This document shows, piece after piece, positions 5,775 through 7,865 of a stretch of DNA of 7,865 nucleotides. The stretch lies in assembly GCA_017613225.1 (NCBI GenBank), contig JAGAEH010000219.1, positions 1-7,865 of the forward strand, written 5' to 3'. The first letter of the stretch is position 1, and each line of letters begins with the position of its first letter. Made by a program: the position numbers and the translations under genes. This DNA is from Lachnospiraceae bacterium (GTDB lineage: Bacteria; Bacillota; Clostridia; Lachnospirales; Lachnospiraceae). The notes beneath the pieces were generated by a model. That model saw only the letters and a list, made by a program, of their open reading frames with translations, was not told the origin of the DNA and made no database searches.

Positions 5775-5894
5775 GATGGAGTGGTATGGAAAAGTACTAG
5801 TGATAACACCCTGCTTTTCGTCTGCAGGACGCAGGAGTCTGATATAGCTGCAGCACTTCACCCATTTTCAAATAATGACCCCGGTCCGTCCTCC
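5775..5894 (+). repeat. 120-base direct repeat, copy 2
   Basis: Second copy of the element at 5089-5208, 88% identical and ungapped, starting 64 bases after the stop of the membrane protein gene. It differs from copy 1 mainly in the middle and continues into a complete terminator. No SD or clear promoter lies directly upstream of this copy. Confidence 0.9.
5776..5847 (+). pseudogene. Small ORF (23 aa) in the second repeat, probably untranslated
   Basis: Counterpart of the ORF at 5087: it starts MEWYGKVLVIT and ends GRRSLI, with stop at the same aligned place. No SD is present (upstream is GAAAACTACAG), and the hydrophobic stretch is altered to PCFSSAG. It is either a silent copy, a remnant, or part of a noncoding RNA. 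Of seven substitutions relative to copy 1 within the ORF, two are silent, which gives no sign of strong coding constraint. Confidence 0.25.
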
Positions 5895-5919
5895 GCAAAA
5901 GGAACCGGTCCGGGGTTTT
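5877..5919 (+). terminator. Terminator at the end of repeat copy 2
   Basis: ACCCCGG (5878-5884) pairs with CCGGGGT (5910-5916). After one T-T mismatch, CCG (5886-5888) pairs with CGG (5906-5908). The stem runs directly into TTTT (5916-5919). It probably ends transcription of the accessory segment and isolates the nfn operon from it. Confidence 0.75.
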
Positions 5920-5970
5920 GTCATAACGGAAGAATCTTAATGTATTCTTTTAAAAAATTAAGAATTATTC

Positions 5971-5998
5971 TTTACAGAAAGCCCTGCGGTGATATAAT
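5971..5998 (+). promoter_or_regulatory. nfnAB promoter, with upstream dyad
   Basis: TTTACA (5971-5976), a 16-base spacer and a perfect TATAAT (5993-5998) give a good housekeeping-sigma promoter, with the start expected near 6005 and a leader of about 40 bases. Just upstream is an AT-rich dyad, CTTAAT (5936-5941) with ATTAAG (5957-5962), flanked by AGAAT (5931-5935) and ATTCT (5967-5971), which touches the -35. It could bind a regulator or act as an UP-like element. Confidence 0.75.
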
Positions 5999-6043
5999 TT
6001 TTCTTAGTGTGCAAGCACAATCAAAAGTGAGGTAAAGAAGGAA

Positions 6044-6886
6044 ATGTACAAGATCGTAGAGAGAAAAGAGCTGAATCCTACCGTCACCAAGATCGTAGTG
6101 GAAGCTCCCAGGGTAGCCCGCAAGGCCGAGCCCGGACAGTTTGTCATTCTCCGTGTCGATGAGGACGGCGAGCGCATTCCGCTTACCATTGCCGGTTTTG
6201 ACCGCGAGGCCGGAACTGTCGACATCATCTTCCAGATCGTAGGCGCTACCACCGAAAAGATGAACCACAAGATGGTGGGCGACAGCCTGCACGATGTTGT
6301 GGGTCCGCTGGGCAATCCCACCGAGACCGAAGGCCTGAAGAAGGTCGCCATCGTGGGCGGCGGCGTGGGTTGTGCCATTGCACTGCCCGTAGCCAAGAAA
6401 CTGCACGACCTGGGCTGCGAAGTCCACTCCGTAGTCGGTTTCCGCAGCAAGGACATCGTGATCCTTGAGGACGAGTTCAAGGCCTGCAGCGACAAGCTGA
6501 TCCTGATGACGGATGACGGCACCTACGGTGTGAAGGGCCTGGTCACCGCCGGCCTGGAGCAGCTGATCCTGGAGGGCAACCAGTACGATGAAGTCATCGC
6601 CATCGGCCCGGTCATCATGATGAAGTTCGTCTGCCAGACCACCAAGAAGTACGGCATCAAGACCATCATCTCCATGAACCCGATCATGATCGATGGCACC
6701 GGCATGTGCGGCGGCTGCCGCCTGACTGTTGGCGGCGAGACCAAGTTCGCCTGCGTGGATGGCCCTGACTTTGACGGCCATCAGGTGGATTTCGCCGAGG
6801 CCATGTCCCGTGCCACCATGTATAAGGAATTCGAGCGCAAGCGCCACGAAGAGACCTGCAACCTGTTCAAGAAGGAGGTTCAGTAA
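6044..6886 (+). CDS. nfnA: NADH-dependent ferredoxin:NADP+ oxidoreductase, subunit A (NfnA)
   Basis: Small subunit of the cytosolic flavin-based electron-bifurcating transhydrogenase NfnAB, which couples NADH and reduced ferredoxin to NADP+ reduction, reversibly. The protein has 280 residues, the normal length. It shows a ferredoxin-reductase fold: an FAD domain with PGQF (30-33) and RIPLTIAG (44-51), then a nucleotide-binding domain with VAIVGGGVGC (101-110). The C-terminal iron-sulfur motif is DGTGMCGGCR plus FACVDGP, giving Asp217, Cys222, Cys225 and Cys237 as likely [2Fe-2S] ligands. Similar subunits occur in sulfide dehydrogenase (SudB) and dihydroorotate dehydrogenase (PyrK). The partner gene, the GltD-like nfnB, starts 2 bases after the stop, which supports Nfn over PyrK. 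The ATG at 6044 has GTGAGG (6027-6032) as a modest SD, and the promoter lies close upstream. SudB and Nfn names overlap in databases. Confidence 0.93.
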   Translation: MYKIVERKELNPTVTKIVVEAPRVARKAEPGQFVILRVDEDGERIPLTIAGFDREAGTVDIIFQIVGATTEKMNHKMVGDSLHDVVGPLGNPTETEGLKKVAIVGGGVGCAIALPVAKKLHDLGCEVHSVVGFRSKDIVILEDEFKACSDKLILMTDDGTYGVKGLVTAGLEQLILEGNQYDEVIAIGPVIMMKFVCQTTKKYGIKTIISMNPIMIDGTGMCGGCRLTVGGETKFACVDGPDFDGHQVDFAEAMSRATMYKEFERKRHEETCNLFKKEVQ

Positions 6887-6888
6887 CC

Positions 6889-7865
6889 ATGCCTAACATG
6901 TCTTTAGTAAAGAACAAGATCCCGGAGCAGGATCCTCAGGTCCGCGCCCATAACTTTAAGGAAGTCGCCCTTGGCTATACCGCCGAGCTGGCGATGGATG
7001 AGGCTGCCAGATGCCTGGGCTGCAAGAACCATCCCTGCGTAGCCGGCTGCCCCGTCAACATCAAGATCCCGGAATTCATCAAGAAGGTGGCGGAAGGCTC
7101 CTTCGAGGAAGCCTATCAGATCATCGCGAAGGACAGCTCCCTTCCCGCCGTCTGCGGCCGTGTCTGCCCGCAGGAGTCCCAGTGCGAGAAGTACTGCGTC
7201 CGCGGCATCAAGGGCGAGCCCGTCGGCATCGGCCGTCTGGAGCGCTTTGTGGCCGACTATCACAACGAGAACGTCAAGGAAGATCCGGTCAAGCCCGAAC
7301 CCAACGGCCATAAGGTCGCCATCGTCGGCGCCGGCCCCGCGGGCCTTACCTGCGCGGGCGATCTGGCCAAGATGGGCTATGACGTCACCATCTACGAAGC
7401 CCTGCATCTGCCGGGCGGCGTGCTGGTGTACGGCATTCCGGAGTTCCGTCTGCCCAAGGCCATCGTGAACAAGGAAGTGGAAGGCTTGAAGGCCCTCGGC
7501 GTAAAGGTCGAGACCAACGTGGTGGTGGGCCGCTCCATCTCCATCGACGAGCTGATGGAAGAGGAAGGCTTCGAGGCCATCTTCATCGGCTCCGGCGCCG
7601 GTTTGCCCAGCTTCATGAAGATCCCGGGCGAGAACCTGAAGGCTGTGTTCTCCGCCAACGAGTTCCTGACCCGTACCAACCTGATGAAGGCCTACCGGCC
7701 CGACAGCACCACGCCGATCCAGCACGGAAAGCTCGTGGCGGTCGTGGGCGGCGGCAACGTGGCCATGGACGGCGCCCGCTGCGCGCTGCGTCTGGGCGCT
7801 GAGGAAGTCTACATCGTTTACCGCCGTTCCGAGGCCGAGCTTCCCGCCAGAGCGGAGGAAGTCCA
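6889..7865 (+). CDS. nfnB: NADH-dependent ferredoxin:NADP+ oxidoreductase, subunit B (NfnB), 3' partial
   Basis: Large subunit of NfnAB, related to the small subunit of glutamate synthase (GltD). It carries the bifurcating FAD, two [4Fe-4S] clusters and the NADP(H) site. 325 codons are visible and the frame is open at the right edge; family members are about 460-470 residues. The N-terminal iron-sulfur domain has CLGCKNHPCVAGCP (Cys42, 45, 50, 54) and CGRVCPQESQCEKYC (Cys89, 93, 99, 103). Next is the FAD motif VAIVGAGPAGLTCAGDLA, then GGVLVYGIPEFRLPK, a form typical of NfnB rather than GltD, and the second nucleotide site VAVVGGGNVAMD before YRRSEAELPARAEEV. The ATG at 6889 is preferred over the in-frame ATG at 6898 because AAGGAGG (6872-6878), inside the end of nfnA, is 10 bases from it. 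A GltD role is less likely because nfnA is directly upstream and no large glutamate synthase gene is seen. Confidence 0.94.
   Translation, partial: MPNMSLVKNKIPEQDPQVRAHNFKEVALGYTAELAMDEAARCLGCKNHPCVAGCPVNIKIPEFIKKVAEGSFEEAYQIIAKDSSLPAVCGRVCPQESQCEKYCVRGIKGEPVGIGRLERFVADYHNENVKEDPVKPEPNGHKVAIVGAGPAGLTCAGDLAKMGYDVTIYEALHLPGGVLVYGIPEFRLPKAIVNKEVEGLKALGVKVETNVVVGRSISIDELMEEEGFEAIFIGSGAGLPSFMKIPGENLKAVFSANEFLTRTNLMKAYRPDSTTPIQHGKLVAVVGGGNVAMDGARCALRLGAEEVYIVYRRSEAELPARAEEV

Noticed and set aside
5760..6035. 91-codon ORF running through repeat copy 2
   Set aside because: It has no SD, and it reads through the terminator at 5877-5919 and over the nfnA promoter, so translation of the whole ORF is implausible. 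The repeat itself explains its similarity to the ORF at 5023.

Overview
The window looks like chromosomal DNA from an anaerobic member of the Bacillota, probably a GC-rich clostridium. The evidence is a PTS Enzyme I, a CvfB-type S1 RNA-binding protein, a class A RNase P RNA, an electron-bifurcating NfnAB pair, strong Shine-Dalgarno (SD) sites and intrinsic terminators. Genus cannot be read from the sequence. All confident genes are on the + strand. Most of the window is GC-rich (one sampled 60-base line in the sugar kinase is 68% G+C). About 4975-5960 is clearly AT-richer and is the accessory-looking part.

Layout: (1) 1-1280, the C-terminal part of ptsI (PTS Enzyme I), cut by the window edge, followed after 3 bases by a YfcE-type metallophosphoesterase (1284-1754). 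(2) 1757-2877, a PfkB-family fructokinase (1841-2824) with two copies of a short palindromic intergenic repeat before it and a third, enlarged copy after it, then an intrinsic terminator (2909-2935). (3) 2945-4564, a four-helix membrane protein with a Gln/Asn-rich tail (DUF2975-like), followed closely by cvfB. (4) 4586-4919, rnpB, with a promoter overlapping the end of cvfB and its own terminator (4940-4969). (5) 4975-5960, an AT-rich segment in which a 120-base element occurs twice at 88% identity, flanking an unrecognised two-helix membrane protein gene (5229-5711). Each element carries a tiny ORF. The second copy ends in a complete terminator; in the first, that position holds a hairpin covering the SD of the membrane protein gene. 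(6) 5971-7865, a strong promoter and the nfnA-nfnB operon; nfnB runs off the right edge.

How the genes fit together: ptsI and the fructokinase belong to sugar uptake and entry into glycolysis. NfnAB balances NADH, NADPH and reduced ferredoxin in a fermenting anaerobe. CvfB and RNase P are RNA-related housekeeping functions. The segment between the rnpB terminator and the nfnA promoter is the best candidate for something undescribed: a duplicated small-ORF RNA element, possibly a decayed type I toxin-like unit, around a foreign-looking membrane protein. That reading is inference; the duplication, the base-composition shift and the hairpins are visible directly.
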